64,000 nt of DNA from Cupriavidus gilardii (GTDB lineage: Bacteria > Pseudomonadota > Gammaproteobacteria > Burkholderiales > Burkholderiaceae): NCBI RefSeq assembly GCF_008801915.1, contig NZ_VZOV01000013.1, positions 1 to 64,000 on the forward strand, given 5' to 3'. Positions 38,264 through 48,750 of this stretch are shown here, in pieces. Each line of letters begins with the position of its first letter. Position 1 is the stretch's first letter. Position numbers and translations under genes: made by a program. The notes under the pieces are model-generated. The model was given only the letters and a program-made list of their open reading frames with translations. It had not been told where the DNA came from and made no database searches.

Positions 38264-40871
38264 GCGCCGGCTGTACGGGCTGATGTCGTGCGGCTGCCTG
38301 CTGTGGGCGGCGCTGGTGGCAGCGGAGCTGGGCCGCACGCAGACGCCGCGCGACGATACCGCAGCCGTGCGCGAGCGGCTCGCCGACACGCTGACCGGCG
38401 CGGAACGCCGCTGGCTCGCCGCGCATCCGGTGGTGCGCTACAGCGCGTCGCCGATCGGTGGGCCGATGGCCTTCGTCGGTGCCGGCGGACATGCGGCCGG
38501 CATCGCGGTGCAGGCGCTGGAGCAGGTCGGCCGCATCACCGGCCTGCGTTTTCTGCCGGTCTGGCAGCAGGACCCGGCGGCCCGCGAAGCGGCGCTGCGC
38601 GACGGCACGGTGCTGCTGGTGCCCGCGGTGCCGGCGGACTGGTCCGCACCGCCGTCCGCACTGCCGTCCCCGCCTCCCGATGCCGCCGCGATGCGCGAAC
38701 CCGGACGGCGCGCGCACCGGCTGCAGCCCTCGCTGCCCTATCTGATCACGCCATGGGTCATCACCACGCACGCCACCAACCGCAAGATCCGCGACGCGAC
38801 CGCGCTGGCCGGCATGCGCATCGCCGTGCGCCGCGGCAGCCCCGGCCTGGCGGCGCGCCTTGCGCAGGTCCCCAACGCCACCATCATCCACACCAGTTCC
38901 ACCAGCGAGGCCTACCGCATGGTCGCGCACGGCCAGGCCGACGCCGCGGTCGATACGCTGACCTGCGCCCACTACATGGTCCGATACGCCTTCGCGCCAT
39001 GGCTGCGCGTGGCCGCCCCGCTGGGCCCGCAACCGGCGGCGATCGGCTTCGGCGTCTCGGCCGCCGCGCCGCAGCTGCGCATGATCCTGAACAAGGCGCT
39101 CGCCGCCATCCCGCCGACGCACTGGGACACGCTGCGGGCCGGCTGGGCGCCGTCGGCATCGATGCCGGCCACCGTGCCGGCACAGGTGTCCGCGCAGCAG
39201 CGGCAGCGGCCATGGCTGCTGACCGGCTCGCTCGGCACCATGCTGTGGATGACCGCAATGGGGGCATGCGCGGTCGCACTGCATCGCCACGGCCGGCGCA
39301 TCGCCCGTGCCGCCACCACGCTGCACCGCCGCCTTGACGGCGGGCGCCCGGCCGGCCGCTCCGCGCCGGTACCGGACGTGGCGGCATCGTCCGGCGCGGA
39401 CCGCCTGGGCTTCCTGGCCACGATCTGCCATGAGATCCGTACCCCGATGCACGCGGTGATCGGCATCCTCGACCTGCTGAAGCACAAGGCCGCGATCCAT
39501 GGCGAGGCCCGCCACTACATCGACACGGCGCACGACTGCGCCAGGTCGCTGGTCGCGCTGGTCGGCGACCTGCTCGACATGGCCAGGCTGGAGGCGGGAC
39601 GGATGGAAATCCGGCCGGAGCCGGTGCAGCTCGATACGCTGTTGCGGCAATGGGTCCAGGCGTTCCGTCCGCTGGCATCGTCGCGCGGCCTGCGCATCCG
39701 CCTGCAGCTGGACGCGCTGCGGGCCCGGCGCCACCGCGCCGATCCGCAGCGGCTGCGGCAGGTCGTCGGCAATCTGCTCAGCAATGCGATCAAGTTCGGC
39801 GGCCATGGCGACATCACCGTCAAGCTCGAGAGCGCGGGCGAGCACGTCGATCGCGAAACCGTGCGGATCATGGTGCGCGACCGTGGTCCGGGCATCGCCG
39901 CGGAGCAGATGCCGCGGCTGTTCGAACCGTTCTACCGGGCCGCGGAAGCAGGCGGACCCGGCGGCACCGGCCTGGGCCTGTCGATCTCGCGGCAGCTCGC
40001 CCGGCAGATGGGGGGCGAGCTCGAACTGATCAGCCGGCCGGGCCACGGCACCACCGCGCTGCTGACACTGACGCTGGCCGCGGAATCGTGCAGCGCACGC
40101 GCGCCGCACGGCAACCGTCATCCGGTCCCTTGCGGCGAGCCCGCCATCGCGCCGCTGGGCAAGCGCTATTGCGCGCTGATCGTCGATGACCATCCGGCCG
40201 GCAGGATGCTGCTGGCCCGCCAGCTGCGGCATCTGGGCGTGGAAGCCGTCGCTGCCGGCAACGCGCACGAGGCGCTGGTGCGGTTCGCCTCGCCGGACGC
40301 CGCATTCGATCTGGTGATCCTCGACTGCAATATGCCGGGCATGGACGGCTTCACGCTCGCGCGCAGGCTGCGCGTCCAGGAGCGCGCCCTGGCGCGACGG
40401 CGCGTGCCCGTGTTCGGCTACAGCGCCGACGCGCGGCCGCATAACCGTCAGCAGGCACTGGCGGCCGGCATGGACGATTGCCTGTTCAAGCCGATCGATC
40501 TCGACACGCTCGGCCGCGCCCTGCAACAGTGGCTGGCCGATCCGCCGGACGGGCAGCGCGTGCCGGCGCCGTTCGCCGCGGCCACCCCCGCATCGGCCTC
40601 CGATGCCGCGATACGGGCGGCCTTGCTGGCCGGCAACACCGCGGACCTGGCTGCGCTGCGCGTGGCCGTCGCGCGTGCAGACTGGCAGGCGGCCCACGCG
40701 GTCGCGCACCGTATCAAGGGCGCCGCCCGGCTGGTATCGGCCGATGCCGTCGCGCAAGCCTGCGAGGCCCTGGAAGCGGCCTGCGGCGACGGCGATGCGG
40801 CTGGCGTCGCGGCTGCGATGACGCAGCTGGTGCCGGCGCTGGCGCGGTGGGCCAGGACGCTGTCGCGCTGA
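38250..40871 (+). CDS. BvgS/EvgS-like hybrid sensor kinase
   Basis: 873 residues. An N-terminal membrane segment is followed by a periplasmic SBP_bac_3-like domain (about residues 45-300; PLGPQPAAIGFGVSAAAPQLRMILNKALAAI). A second membrane helix lies near 330. The kinase core has the H-box GFLATICHEIRTPM (His394), N-box NLLSNAIKFGG and G-boxes DRGPGIA and GTGLGLSISRQLA. A receiver domain (DLVILDCNMPGMDG, Asp692) and a C-terminal HPt domain (VAHRIKGAARL, His820) complete a phosphorelay. This is the EvgS/BvgS layout with one binding-protein domain and no PAS. A LuxR-type regulator gene follows at 41234. Start uncertain (TTG 38202 also possible). Confidence 0.87.
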   Translation: MQRSERRLYGLMSCGCLLWAALVAAELGRTQTPRDDTAAVRERLADTLTGAERRWLAAHPVVRYSASPIGGPMAFVGAGGHAAGIAVQALEQVGRITGLRFLPVWQQDPAAREAALRDGTVLLVPAVPADWSAPPSALPSPPPDAAAMREPGRRAHRLQPSLPYLITPWVITTHATNRKIRDATALAGMRIAVRRGSPGLAARLAQVPNATIIHTSSTSEAYRMVAHGQADAAVDTLTCAHYMVRYAFAPWLRVAAPLGPQPAAIGFGVSAAAPQLRMILNKALAAIPPTHWDTLRAGWAPSASMPATVPAQVSAQQRQRPWLLTGSLGTMLWMTAMGACAVALHRHGRRIARAATTLHRRLDGGRPAGRSAPVPDVAASSGADRLGFLATICHEIRTPMHAVIGILDLLKHKAAIHGEARHYIDTAHDCARSLVALVGDLLDMARLEAGRMEIRPEPVQLDTLLRQWVQAFRPLASSRGLRIRLQLDALRARRHRADPQRLRQVVGNLLSNAIKFGGHGDITVKLESAGEHVDRETVRIMVRDRGPGIAAEQMPRLFEPFYRAAEAGGPGGTGLGLSISRQLARQMGGELELISRPGHGTTALLTLTLAAESCSARAPHGNRHPVPCGEPAIAPLGKRYCALIVDDHPAGRMLLARQLRHLGVEAVAAGNAHEALVRFASPDAAFDLVILDCNMPGMDGFTLARRLRVQERALARRRVPVFGYSADARPHNRQQALAAGMDDCLFKPIDLDTLGRALQQWLADPPDGQRVPAPFAAATPASASDAAIRAALLAGNTADLAALRVAVARADWQAAHAVAHRIKGAARLVSADAVAQACEALEAACGDGDAAGVAAAMTQLVPALARWARTLSR

Positions 40872-41233
40872 GGCGTGCGCGACGACGCGATCCGCCGCGC
40901 CTGGCCTGGCCGCAGCATGCGCTCGAGTCCGGCGTTTTGAGATTGGTCTTATCCTTTCGCGCTGCCTTCCCCGCTAATCTGGCGGGGCATTGCAGCGCTT
41001 TCGGCCATTTCCCGTTTTTGGTCTGGAGGCGGGCATGCGCGCTGTCGCTGTATCGGGCCGAGGCATCGTCCTGTCCGTAGCCCCAACGTGTCACCGGTTA
41101 CCCGATACCGATTCGACGCGCCTTGCGCCGCACGGCATTTGCCGCGCGGCGCTTCTTTTCCGATGGGCCGCACGCTCCGGGCACCAGCTGCGCTGCGCGC
41201 GGCTGCTCGGCAAGCCGGCGCAGGAGCAATGGC
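40872..41233 (+). other. Spacer between kinase and response regulator genes
   Basis: 362 bp with no convincing gene. It contains a weak inverted repeat CCCCGC-N7-GCGGGG (40969-40987). It also contains a strong terminator-like hairpin with arms GCGCCGCACGGC (41125-41136) and GCCGCGCGGCGC (41141-41152), one mismatch, then TTCTTTTC. The hairpin ends about 80 bp before the regulator start and could separate the two genes or act as an attenuator. Confidence 0.6.
41125..41160 (+). terminator. Terminator or attenuator ahead of the response regulator
   Basis: 12-bp stem with one mismatch, four-base loop ATTT, and a pyrimidine run TTCTTTTC. It lies inside what would be the leader of the regulator gene if transcription starts upstream. 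Confidence 0.55.
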
Positions 41234-41905
41234 ATGGCACTGAACATCGTCGTCGCGGACGACCATCCCGCGATCTCCCTGGCGATCCGTAGCGTTCTGC
41301 AGGGGCACGCCGGCTGGCAAGTCTGCGCTGACGCGACGACGCCCGAGGCGTTGTTTCGCGCGATCGCGACGTGCACGCCCGACGTCGTGGTCACCGACTA
41401 CCATATGCCCGGCGGAGAGGCCAAGGACGGATTGCGGATGCTCGGCCAGATGCGACGGCAGCATCCGCAGATGCGCGTGGTGGTGCTGACGATGATGACC
41501 AACCCGCTGATCCTTCGCGCAATCGCCGAAGTGCCGGTGCAGGGCATCCTGCTGAAGGATTCGCCGCTCGACGAACTTGTGCATACGCTGGTCCAGGTCG
41601 AGCGCGGCCGCACCTATATCGGCAGATCGGCGGCGCGGATCCTGGCGGAATCGAGCGCGCGCTATCCGTGCCCGGAGGAGCGGGCCGGCATCGGCAGCCT
41701 GTCGGTGCGGGAAACGGAAGTGTTGCGGCTCTATCTGAGCGGCAAGTCGGTGACGCAGATCGCCACCGCGCTGAGCCGCAGCGTCAAGACGATCAGCCGG
41801 CAGAAGAACTGCGCGATGCAGAAGCTGGGGGCGAGCAACGACAGGGAACTGTTCGACTTTGCCGCCCGCCAGGATTTGATGCTGCCGCAGCCGTCGGCGG
41901 GTTAG
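41234..41905 (+). CDS. LuxR/NarL-type response regulator (EvgA/BvgA-like)
   Basis: 223 residues. The receiver domain starts MALNIVVADDHPAISLAIRSVLQ, with phospho-acceptor Asp55 in VVVTDYHMPGG and Lys in LLKDSPLDELV. The C-terminal LuxR helix-turn-helix is LSVRETEVLRLYLSGKSVTQIATALSRSVKTISRQKN. ATG 41234 has an AGGAG site. Pairs with the upstream EvgS/BvgS-like kinase, which is the expected phosphate donor. Ends 28 bp from the convergent symporter gene. Confidence 0.9.
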   Translation: MALNIVVADDHPAISLAIRSVLQGHAGWQVCADATTPEALFRAIATCTPDVVVTDYHMPGGEAKDGLRMLGQMRRQHPQMRVVVLTMMTNPLILRAIAEVPVQGILLKDSPLDELVHTLVQVERGRTYIGRSAARILAESSARYPCPEERAGIGSLSVRETEVLRLYLSGKSVTQIATALSRSVKTISRQKNCAMQKLGASNDRELFDFAARQDLMLPQPSAG

Positions 41906-41933
41906 CCGACGGCGTACGGCCGAGGATGCGCGC

Positions 41934-43454
41934 TTACTCGGCGGAGCGCGGCGCCGCGATGACCGGCGACACGGCAGTTTCGCCGCCATCCTGATCGTCG
42001 CCCGGGCGGCGCTGCTTGGCGCCGGCAGCACGCTGCTCCCAGAAGACCGCGTTGTCGATGCCGAGCGGACCGGGCACGAAGTTCGGATCGATGCCCTGGC
42101 GCTTTTGCGCCTCGTAGTCGCGCAGTGCCTTCAGCGCGGGCTTCTGCAGGATCACGATCGCCACGATGTTGAGCCATGCCATCAGGCCCACGCCGATGTC
42201 GCCCAGCGCCCAGGCCAGCGTCGCGGTGCGCACGCAGCCGTACAGTGTGGCGGCCAGGATCGCGACCTTCAGCAGGAACACCAGCCACGGGCGGTGGATC
42301 TTGCGGTTGATATACGCGACGTTGGTTTCGGCGATGTAGTAGTAGGCGACGATCGTCGTGAACGCGAAGAAGAACAGCGCGATCGCGACGAAGGCAGCGC
42401 CGAAGCCGGGCAGCACGCTTTCGACCGCATGCTGGGTGAAGCCAGGGCCCGCTTCCACGCCGGCCAGGCCGGTGTGCAGCGCTTCCTTGGCGGGGCCGAC
42501 CACGTTGTAGGCGCCGGTGATCAGGATCATGAAGGCCGTCGCCGAGCAGACGAACAGCGTGTCGACATAGATCGAGAACGCCTGCACCAGGCCCTGCTTG
42601 GCCGGGTGCGACACTTCGGCAGCCGCCGAAGGATGGGGGCCGGTACCCTGGCCGGCTTCGTTCGAGTAGACGCCGCGCTTGACACCCCACTGGATCGCCA
42701 GGCCCAGCACCGCGCCGAAGGCCGACTCCAGGCCGAAGGCGCTACGCAGGATCAGGCTCATGACCTCGGGCAGCTTGCCGATATTGAGCGCGATGATGAC
42801 GCAGGCGACCAGGATGTAGCCCAGCGCCATGAACGGCACCACGATTTCGGCGAACTTGGCGATACGCTTGACGCCGCCGAAGATGATCAGCCCCAGCAGG
42901 ATCACCAGCACCGCGCCCGTCACTGCCGGTTCGATGCCGAACGAATTGGCCATGCCGGCCGCGATGCTGTTCGACTGCACGCCGGGCATCAGCACGCCGC
43001 AGGCCAGAATCGTCGCCAGCGCGAAGATCCACGCGTACCACTTGGTGCCGAGCCCCTTCTCGATGTAGTAGGCCGGACCGCCGCGATACTGGCCGTCGAC
43101 CTCTTCCTTGTAGATCTGCGCCAGCGTCGATTCCACGAACGCCGTGCTGGCGCCGAGGAAGGCCATCACCCACATCCAGAACACCGCGCCCGGACCGCCG
43201 AAGGTAATGGCGGTCGCCACGCCGGCGATATTGCCGGTGCCGACCCGGCCCGACAACGACATCGCCAGCGCCTGGAAGGAACTGACACCCTGCGCCGACG
43301 ACTTGCCGTCCAGCATCAGCCGGATCATGCCGAAGAAGTGGCGCACCTGGGCGAATCGAGTGCGAATGGAGAAATACAGACCGACGCCCAGGCACAGATA
43401 GATCAGTGCCGAGCTCCAGATGACGCCGTTGATGGCATCGACGATTTCGTTCAT
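41934..43454 (-). CDS. Sodium:alanine/glycine symporter (AgcS family)
   Basis: 506-residue membrane protein of the AgcS/DagA family. Hallmarks are SLSGRVGTGNIAGVATAITFGGPGAVFWMWVMAF, QYRGGPAYYIEKGLG and GVKRGVYSNEAGQGTGPHPSAAAEV. About eleven hydrophobic segments, then a charged ~60-residue C-terminal tail rich in Arg, Lys and Asp. It imports alanine or glycine with Na+ across the inner membrane. Good ribosome site GGAG eight bases before ATG. Confidence 0.94.
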   Translation of the reverse strand: MNEIVDAINGVIWSSALIYLCLGVGLYFSIRTRFAQVRHFFGMIRLMLDGKSSAQGVSSFQALAMSLSGRVGTGNIAGVATAITFGGPGAVFWMWVMAFLGASTAFVESTLAQIYKEEVDGQYRGGPAYYIEKGLGTKWYAWIFALATILACGVLMPGVQSNSIAAGMANSFGIEPAVTGAVLVILLGLIIFGGVKRIAKFAEIVVPFMALGYILVACVIIALNIGKLPEVMSLILRSAFGLESAFGAVLGLAIQWGVKRGVYSNEAGQGTGPHPSAAAEVSHPAKQGLVQAFSIYVDTLFVCSATAFMILITGAYNVVGPAKEALHTGLAGVEAGPGFTQHAVESVLPGFGAAFVAIALFFFAFTTIVAYYYIAETNVAYINRKIHRPWLVFLLKVAILAATLYGCVRTATLAWALGDIGVGLMAWLNIVAIVILQKPALKALRDYEAQKRQGIDPNFVPGPLGIDNAVFWEQRAAGAKQRRPGDDQDGGETAVSPVIAAPRSAE

Positions 43455-43860
43455 GGCGAATCTCCGAGTCGGGTCCGGGCGAGATGGTGCCCGTCATGTC
43501 GGCGGTCGAGGTGCCCCGGGGTCGAGGCAAAACCGCCCCCCTGGAAAAAGGCGTAACCATACCGCAACCGATCGTTATCTCCCCACCTAGGGAGAACCCG
43601 AATTCGTCGTCCGAAACGGCGCCTGGCGCGTTGTGGGATGGAGGATCGTGCACCACGAACGGGCATGACCCGCGGGGTCGCCGACGCCTGAAATTGTGTC
43701 GACGGGAAACAAAAAGCCGGCACTGACAGGCGGTTTTTACGTCACCGAACCACAAGTTACAGAACTGTTTCATGTTGTCGCCGCCGAGGCCGGCCGCAGG
43801 CCCGATCGTGCGTCGTAACCTGAACGCTCCCTACCGCTCCGATGGATGCAGAGGAATCTC
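43455..43860. other. Divergent spacer upstream of the AgcS symporter
   Basis: 406 bp with no convincing gene. Contains the inverted repeat TCTCCC-N6-GGGAGA (43578-43595), a possible leader hairpin for the symporter gene, and a T-rich stretch near 43732. I looked for a glycine riboswitch, common upstream of this transporter family, and did not find its conserved core. Confidence 0.5.
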
Positions 43861-44448
43861 ATGTCTGAACGATTGATCATGCTGGACGTGCCCGGGGTGC
43901 TGTTCTCCGAGCGCTCCGCCGCGCGGCTGGGCGGCAAACCGGAAACCGGCGCGGTGCGCGAACTGCGCCTGTTCGATCCCGTCGCACTGGGCTTCGTACG
44001 GCGGCTGTTCGGGCTGGCCGGCGCCCGCGTGGTGCTGCCGTACGCCTGGGGCGTCGGCGCACGCTCGGTCCTGGTGCAGCAGCTGGACCTGCAGGTGCAT
44101 GCGTTTGCGCCGGCCGCCACCGGCGGCTTCGGCGCCGAGGTAGCCGCCTACCTGGCGGCGACCCGGCCGATCCCGCAGAACTTCGTGGTAGTGACCGCCG
44201 ATGCGGCCTCCGTCGACCCGTCGCTGCAGTCGCGGCTGATCGCACTGGACCCGGCCAACGGTCTGACGCTGGACGACTTCAAGCAGGCGCTGGACCTGCT
44301 GGGCGTTGCGTGCCCCAACGGCATGTACCCGCCGACGCAGCCCGACCCGCGCCTGCAGGCCCGCCTGCAGCAGCTGCGCCGCGCCGCGCGCCATGGCGCC
44401 CTGCCCGGCCTGGTGCCATCGCCCGTGGCCGAGCCCGCGCACGCCTGA
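43861..44448 (+). CDS. HAD-like hypothetical protein
   Basis: 195 residues, soluble. The start MSERLIMLDVPGVLFSE resembles the first HAD motif (hhhDxxGxh, with a Pro after the Asp-Val). The middle region VVVTADAASVDPSLQSRLIALDPANGLTLDDFKQAL resembles the late part of the HAD_SAK-like group, in which the second substrate-binding region has D..NGLT. The second Asp of DxD is absent, so catalysis is doubtful. Strong ribosome site GAGGA. Stands alone; function unknown. Confidence 0.55.
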   Translation: MSERLIMLDVPGVLFSERSAARLGGKPETGAVRELRLFDPVALGFVRRLFGLAGARVVLPYAWGVGARSVLVQQLDLQVHAFAPAATGGFGAEVAAYLAATRPIPQNFVVVTADAASVDPSLQSRLIALDPANGLTLDDFKQALDLLGVACPNGMYPPTQPDPRLQARLQQLRRAARHGALPGLVPSPVAEPAHA

Positions 44449-44550
44449 TCCAAGCTGTCCGCCCGGCGGCCGCGTGCGTCGGGATCGGCCCGCATAGGCA
44501 GGCCGGCCCCCGCGTCTGCATAATGTGGCGCATGAACCGAGGGGGCGGAG

Positions 44551-45468
44551 ATGACAGCAGCCGCGCTGGCTGACCGACGCGGCATCCACTGGCGACGCGG
44601 CTGGCCGCGATATCTGCCAGCGGTCCTGGCCGCGGCCTGGACGCTGGGCTTGCAGGCCCAGCCTGCCCGCACGCCGGACACCACGGCCCCCTCCGCCGCT
44701 GCTGCCGCCCCGCCCGCCGACGCTGGCACGGCTCCCCCGGTCTGCCAGGCGCCCTGGTTCCGCAGCGGTGCCCGCGCGCAACTCGAGGCCGATGGCCAGA
44801 TGCCGATGTCGATCACGATGACGGTGCGCCATCCCGGCCCCGTGCCGGGCGGCTGCGCGGCCTGGCTCGACATCCACTCCAAATCCGCGCTGGCGGCGAT
44901 GATGGGACCGCCGGTCGTCATGGACCAGATGCACCGGCTGACGCTGCTCGGCGATGCGGGCGCCGCCCACGGCCGGATCAGCAGCCAGCACGCGACCATC
45001 AATGCGCAGGCGCGCTATGCCCGGCTGTTCGGCGAGGCGTCGTTCGAAGGCACGGGGCTGTTGTCCTATGCCGGCCACGACATCCGCGAAGGGGTCACGT
45101 TGCCCGGCGAGTCGCTGCACTCCAGCGCCAACCTGCAGATCAACAGCCTGCATTCGGGCGAAGCGGTGACGACGATCCGCGTGCCGCGCGCCTCGATCCA
45201 CATCGGCGAGCGACGGGTCGGCCGCCGACAGCACATCGACACGCCGCTCGGCCGGCGCGAATGCCTGCCGATCCGCTACGACAAGCAGGCCTCGCTGGGC
45301 GAGGTCCATATCGGCGACGACGTCGAACGGCCCGACCCCTACAGCATGACGGTGACCGACTGGTACTGCCCCAGCGAAGCCTTCGTGTTGCGCACCGAGA
45401 TCCGCCAGGGCGACCAGCAGCAGGTCATCGAGACCACGGCGATCGGCATGCCGGACAGCGGGCGGTAG
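44551..45468 (+). CDS. Secreted hypothetical protein
   Basis: 305 residues. A basic start (DRRGIHWRRGWPR) with a hydrophobic stretch ending LGLQAQPA suggests an exported protein. An Ala/Pro/Thr-rich linker (about residues 38-62) precedes a compact region with four Cys (PVCQAPW, GGCAAW, RECLPI, WYCPSE). I recognise no family. ATG has AGGGGGCGG immediately upstream. Converges on hmp with a 50-bp gap. Confidence 0.6.
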   Translation: MTAAALADRRGIHWRRGWPRYLPAVLAAAWTLGLQAQPARTPDTTAPSAAAAAPPADAGTAPPVCQAPWFRSGARAQLEADGQMPMSITMTVRHPGPVPGGCAAWLDIHSKSALAAMMGPPVVMDQMHRLTLLGDAGAAHGRISSQHATINAQARYARLFGEASFEGTGLLSYAGHDIREGVTLPGESLHSSANLQINSLHSGEAVTTIRVPRASIHIGERRVGRRQHIDTPLGRRECLPIRYDKQASLGEVHIGDDVERPDPYSMTVTDWYCPSEAFVLRTEIRQGDQQQVIETTAIGMPDSGR

Positions 45469-45518
45469 CACACCACGGCCCTGTCACGGCCGCGCTACGG
45501 CCCGGCTGCCGCGGCGGC

Positions 45519-46706
45519 TCAGGCCGCCTGCAGGTCCTCGAGCGGTCCGAAGAACTCGAAGCGCAGGCGCTCGGGCGCAATGCCCAGCGCGCGCCCGTCG
45601 GCATAGACCGCGCGCATGAAGGCCTTCGGCCCCAGCAGATAGAGATCGACATCGCGATCGGCGGGCAGCCGGTTCGCCAGCAGCTCGCGCGTGACGAAGC
45701 CAACGGCGTGCGGGTCATCCCCGGGCCGCGGCGTGTCGTAGACGTAGCAAACGCTCACATTGTCGTGATTGGCGGCGATTGTATCGACGCGCTCGCGAAA
45801 CGCATGGACGCCGCCGTGCCGCGCGGCATGGATGAAATGGATCGGCCGGCCCGCCGGCGCCGCCGCCTCGAGCATGCTGATCGCGGGCGTGATGCCGACC
45901 CCGCCGGTTACCAGCACCAGCGGTCGCTCGTTGGCCGCCGGCTCCAGCACGAAGTCCCCGCAGGGTTGCAGCGCCTCGAGCACATCGCCGACCGCGGCAT
46001 GGTCGTGCAGCCAGTTCGACGCGCGGCCGCCGGGTTCGCGCTTGACGCTGATCCGGTACCACGGCTTGCCCGGCGCATCGGACAGCGAGTAGTGGCGACG
46101 GGTCGGCGCCCCGTCGATCGTCAGCAGCAGCGTCAGGTACTGGCCGGGCCGGAACGCCGGCAGCGCACCGCCGTCTGCCGGCTCCAGGTAGAACGAGGTA
46201 ATGATCTCGCTTTCCTGCACCTTGCGCGCAATGCGCAGGCCGCGCGTGCCGCGCCAGCCGCCGGGCTGGGCCGCGTTGTCGCGGTAGACCGCCTCCTCGG
46301 CATCGATCAGGATCTTCGCCAGCACGCCATAGGCCTCGCCCCAGGCGCCGATGATCTCGTCGGTCGCCGCTTCGCCCAGCACGTCGCGGATCGCCTGCAG
46401 CAGGCAGCCGCCGACGATCGGGTAGTGCTCCGGCTGGACGCCCAGTGCGGCGTGCTTCTGCACGATGCGCGGCAGCGCGCCGGCCAGCGCGTCCAGCTGG
46501 TCGACATGGCTGGCGAAGGCGAGCACCGCGCCGGCCAGCGCCCTCGCCTGCGTGCCGTGGACCTGGTGGGCCTCGTTGAAGAAGGCCTTCAGCTCGGGAT
46601 GCTTGCTCAGCAGCAGCCGATAGAAATGTTGCGTGATCGCTTCGCCGTGCTGCTTCAGCACGGGCACCGTGGCCTTGACCAGCGCGATGGTATTCGGGGA
46701 CAGCAT
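45519..46706 (-). CDS. hmp: Flavohaemoglobin, NO dioxygenase Hmp
   Basis: 395-residue flavohaemoprotein. The globin domain has Tyr29 (HFYRLLL), proximal His85 (VQKHAALGV) and Tyr95 (QPEHYPIVGG), all at the positions known in E. coli Hmp. The FAD domain has RRHYSLSDAPGKPWYRISVKRE and the NAD domain LVTGGVGITPAISMLEAA. It oxidises NO to nitrate with O2 and NAD(P)H in the cytoplasm. ATG 46706 follows AGGAG. Its promoter region has a sigma-54 element and NorR-type sites, and norR is divergent, so NO-induced control is expected (as for fhp/FhpR in Pseudomonas). Confidence 0.96.
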   Translation of the reverse strand: MLSPNTIALVKATVPVLKQHGEAITQHFYRLLLSKHPELKAFFNEAHQVHGTQARALAGAVLAFASHVDQLDALAGALPRIVQKHAALGVQPEHYPIVGGCLLQAIRDVLGEAATDEIIGAWGEAYGVLAKILIDAEEAVYRDNAAQPGGWRGTRGLRIARKVQESEIITSFYLEPADGGALPAFRPGQYLTLLLTIDGAPTRRHYSLSDAPGKPWYRISVKREPGGRASNWLHDHAAVGDVLEALQPCGDFVLEPAANERPLVLVTGGVGITPAISMLEAAAPAGRPIHFIHAARHGGVHAFRERVDTIAANHDNVSVCYVYDTPRPGDDPHAVGFVTRELLANRLPADRDVDLYLLGPKAFMRAVYADGRALGIAPERLRFEFFGPLEDLQAA

Positions 46707-46749
46707 GAAAACGCTCCTGTGATTGGACGTCAATGGGTACCGTACTCAT

Positions 46750-46765
46750 ATCAAGCGCCGTGCCA
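46750..46765 (-). promoter_or_regulatory. Sigma-54 promoter of hmp
   Basis: Minus strand CTGGCACGGCGCTTGAT, matching the -24/-12 consensus YTGGCAC-N5-TTGCW except for A in place of C in the -12 element. Transcription would begin about 30 bases before the hmp ATG, leaving a short leader with the AGGAG site. Confidence 0.8.
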
Positions 46766-46818
46766 GGGACAACGACCGGCGCAAGCCCTTGATTTCCATG
46801 GCATCATGGCGGGCAGTT

Positions 46819-46858
46819 GTCGAAACGACCACGCCACCATCGAGGTCGCAATGACCTC
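46819..46858. promoter_or_regulatory. NorR-type enhancer sites GT-N7-AC
   Basis: A perfect site GAGGT-CGCAATG-ACCTC lies at 46842-46858, matching the NorR consensus GGT-N7-ACC known in Ralstonia eutropha. A weaker GT-CGAAACG-AC lies at 46819-46829. A third GT-N7-AC at 46760 overlaps the -24 element and may be chance. The perfect site is 13 bp before the norR ATG, so autoregulation is likely. Confidence 0.78.
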
Positions 46859-46870
46859 ACCGTTGTCCAC

Positions 46871-48517
<1,647 letters not shown>

Positions 48518-48624
48518 CGCATCCCGATCTGCCGGCCCTGCCCTTCACCACGAGCGGCGGCCAAGGCATACTTGGCCCTGCGAGCCGTTCGCCTGCCTGC
48601 ACTCGCCGATCTCGACGGCCCGGC

Positions 48625-48638
48625 CAGAAAATTTTCTG
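48625..48638. promoter_or_regulatory. AT-rich palindrome CAGAAAATTTTCTG
   Basis: A 14-bp perfect palindrome about 110 bp before the penicillin-binding protein gene, standing out in GC-rich sequence. Possible operator or promoter element; no regulator assigned. Confidence 0.4.
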
Positions 48639-48750
48639 TCGGCTGTCCCTGTGCAAACGCCGACTAGCGCCAATACTAGAGATCGGAGGCGCGCGGCCCG
48701 TAGTGCGCAATGACGCTTCGATCGACCACCCATAGCACCGGAAGCGAACC

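Noticed and set aside
43455..43860. Glycine riboswitch upstream of the AgcS symporter
   Set aside because: This transporter family often has one in Burkholderiales, so I read the leader on the minus strand. The conserved aptamer core sequences are not there; only a short TCTCCC/GGGAGA stem is seen.
46760..46770. Third GT-N7-AC NorR site
   Set aside because: It overlaps the -24 element of the sigma-54 promoter, where bound NorR would block polymerase; probably chance.
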